From: SHAN690 sp023262195
Lineage (GTDB): Bacteria; Bacteroidota; Bacteroidia; Flavobacteriales_G; Salibacteraceae
Direction of reading: 5' to 3'
Assembly: GCA_038142005.1 (NCBI GenBank)
Contig: JAYQJE010000003.1
Span: forward strand, 62,001-126,000
Length of the DNA stretch: 64,000 nucleotides
This document shows positions 61,871 to 64,000 of the stretch, one piece after another (positions within the stretch are counted from its first letter, which is position 1; every line of letters starts with the position of its first letter). Under the pieces are notes generated by a model, which worked only from the letters and a program-made list of their open reading frames with translations, did no database searches and was not told the origin of the DNA. Both the position numbers and the translations under genes were made by a program.

Positions 61871-64000
61871 ATCATTATTGTTATATCATCGGTTTGATCC
61901 ATATCTACCTTCCATTCGGTAAGTGCGTTTCTTAATTCCCAAATTATTTCTTTCGAGAAATTATTCTTTGCCTTGTCAAGAATTTGCACCACGCGTTTCG
62001 ATGAAAAATTTCGGGTGCCATCATGTGACAGTTGATCAACAAGTCCTTTGCTCGACAAAATTATTTTACCTGTATTTTCAACAGGAATAATCCTCACAGA
62101 ATCCTCAGATTTAGAAGAATAGTCAATCACACGATCGGGTGTGATTTGATAGGCTTGAGCACCGTGTGTACATATCGTAAAGTGTCCTGATACTATGTCC
62201 TGACAGATTAAAGTGTACTTAATCTTCTGACTTAACCCTCCTGCTCATAAAGCCTTTCGGAAATATCCACGATGTGTTTTAATAACTCACTACCCGTGGC
62301 AAGTCCGCTAAAATGGCCTTCGTTGATGGCTGATGTTAAATGCTGAAATATGAAATCAGATGCAGCCGTATGATTGTTCACATCTACAATACCAATGAGC
62401 CTATATTTATCAATCATTTGGCCGAATCCGTGATTCGAATTTCGCGTGCCGATGGTTGATATCCAATGCTCGGGAAATGGATCACTCAATTTCCAAACTT
62501 GGGTTCCAATCGCATTGATGGTTGTGATTAAAGACTTCTTTTCTGAGGTGTATTCGGTAAGCCTGCCCTCCATTTCCATCACTGAATCTGTTAAGTCGGC
62601 AATCTTCACTTGCAAAGCGTTGCGCTCATCCAAAATCGATAACAGTCTGAATCTATCCATCAGATACAGAAAAACTAAGAAGAGGAAGAATATTATAGTG
62701 TAGAACCACCAGGTTCGGTAAAAGGGGGCAATAATGGAGAACGAAATCGTAGTAGGGTTTTCTGTGCATACTCCATCGCTGTTGCAGGCAACCAACTCAA
62801 ATTTAAAGTCACCCGGAGGAAGAGACATATATTCAATCTCTTTTGCGATTGTTGAGAACGCCACGAATCGTGTGCTCCAATCAGTCGGTAACGAACAATG
62901 GTATTGGTTGGGTCAGTAAGCGACACTGCAGAAAACTGAATATTTAGGGTGTTTTGACTAATGCTTTCATTGACCTCATTATCCATACCTGGAGACAAAC
63001 AATACCGCCCATTGTAGCCTTACTAATCTCAACTACCGGCTCACTTATATTCGTCCTGACCAATTGCGGATCAAACTTCAAAAGCCCCATGAGGGTGCCA
63101 GCCAATAGATTGCCATTTTTACCAAAGCGCAAGGCACTCGAATTGACCTCAACACCCAGAAAGCCCTTCTCTACACCATAACGTTTTAGCTTTCCCTTTT
63201 CAATTTCAAAGCAATCTATACCAGCATTGTGACCAATCCACACATTGTCAGCAGAGTCTATAGATATCGCAAATGTGGTTATTGGGGTAAATTCTGCTTT
63301 TTGATTTAAGTTGCGAATCGAGTCTCCTTCAAGATAAAACACACCTCGATCGTATGTGGCTATCCAAGGATTTCCTTTGCTATCAAAATCAATGTCCTGA
63401 ATAACTTTTGAGGCAATTCCATTGAGTTCATCGTATTGCTGAAAACCACCCGATGCATATCGTGTCAGTGGTGAACCCAAAGCACTAATCCAAGTTTCTT
63501 TTGTCAATTCATTGTGATAAATACCATTGATGTAATCGCCACCGATGCCCGCATCAGAGTTGTATCGTTCATATACATCGTTGTCTCGCAAGGTTATTAT
63601 TCCATCTCGCGTCCCAACCCATACCTGATTTTCGACCATCTCAACGCTTGTAGCAAATTCTTCTAATGCTATTCTTTCATAGGAGTTGTCACCCTGCAAC
63701 CCATACCAGAGGCCTCCTTCAGCGGTGACCACATAGGTGTAATCATTTGATTTTCGGATTTGAAAAGGTTCTTGATCTCCGATATCGATCTTTTGATCAT
63801 TAGAGACCTTACCGTTAGCCAACCCCACGCGAAACAGCCCACCAGCTGTTGCTAACATAGTCTGATCAGCCTCTTGAATAAAATCCCACACAAGACTGTT
63901 CGGAATTCCAGCTCTTACATTGGTCAGTTGAAATGCCCTACCTAGATACTGATCAAGACCTGCACCAGTCGCAATCCAAACCTGTCCTTCTCGATCAGAA
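61858..64000 (-). CDS. Propeller-type sensor with PP2C-like output domain (partial, three frameshifts)
   Basis: The C-terminal ~715 residues of a large sensor; the start is beyond the right edge. The N-terminal visible part has two-component-regulator-propeller blades (GQVWIATGAGLDQYLG, TMLATAGGLFRVGLANG, NVWIGHNAGIDCFEIE). A Y_Y_Y-type sandwich (LNIQFSAVSLTDPTNTIVRYRLIGAHDSW) precedes one membrane helix (FYTIIFFLFLVFLYLM) and a coiled coil. The end resembles PP2C/SpoIIE phosphatase (RLIGIVDVNNHTAASDFIFQHL, GKIILSSKGLVDQL, DQTDDITIMIWEI), but the usual GGDFYD is replaced by GFGQM. Breaks: AA 62234-62235, AA 62857-62858, CCC 63008-63010, all undercalls. The ligand is unknown. Confidence 0.8.

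Noticed and set aside
1..64000. tRNA, rRNA or mobile element
   Set aside because: Gaps between genes are short and none shows a tRNA cloverleaf, rRNA-like sequence, transposase or terminal inverted repeats with target duplication.

Overview
The window comes from a marine-type Bacteroidota (flavobacterial or cytophagal). The evidence is a SusC/SusD pair, type IX secretion (T9SS) sorting domains of both A type (short C-terminal 'YPNP' domain) and B type (CHU_C, gliding-associated), lipoproteins with Bacteroidota lipoboxes, promoters of the TTG / TAnnTTTG type, and moderately AT-rich DNA. I could not place it to genus. I saw no tRNA, rRNA, CRISPR array, insertion sequence or prophage, and there is no gene-free stretch longer than about 300 bases.

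Positions 1-27.7 kb hold one large polysaccharide utilization locus for a beta-1,3-glucan, most likely laminarin. The right arm (+ strand, 18.7-27.6 kb) makes the outer-membrane uptake machinery: SusC, SusD, a PKD-bearing surface glycan-binding lipoprotein, a GH16 laminarinase lipoprotein, and a T9SS-exported protein with four tandem ~110-residue repeats. A Nudix-fold regulator (NrtR/AraR type) sits divergent to susC and is followed by an SSS symporter and a GH3 beta-glucosidase. The left arm (- strand, 13.8 to 0.4 kb) appears to be one operon: zwf, pgl, edd, eda, a 57-codon small gene, a BadF/BadG-type sugar kinase, an MFS sugar porter, GH16, GH30 and a large GH149-type phosphorylase. Together they give a route from outside glucan to periplasmic glucose and oligosaccharides, cytoplasmic glucose-6-P and glucose-1-P, and pyruvate through the Entner-Doudoroff pathway. 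Two back-to-back terminators at 27.66-27.74 kb close the locus.

Positions 27.8-46.9 kb are core and envelope genes: efp, an lpxD-like acyltransferase, a GAF-PP2C phosphatase, a surface-polysaccharide group (O-antigen ligase-like, Wzz-like, flippase, two GT4 glycosyltransferases), a Kazal-domain lipoprotein, a nitroreductase, an aspartate-type aminotransferase, hldE1/rfaE kinase, trkH, menG, a PD40 plus repeat envelope protein, a DUF6702-like protein and an S4 protein. Positions 46.9-64 kb hold two giant T9SS type-B surface proteins, a DMT permease, an alpha/beta hydrolase, fhs, a second SSS symporter, hsp20, ribBA, a TPMT-family methyltransferase, a lipoprotein, and a propeller sensor with a PP2C-like output that runs off the right edge.

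A major caveat is that many genes are broken by single-base indels, almost all in homopolymer runs and mostly undercalls, including in housekeeping genes such as fhs, trkH and hldE. Each broken gene regains a length divisible by three once the proposed indels are repaired. I therefore treat these as uncorrected sequencing errors and annotate full-length genes across them, naming each break.
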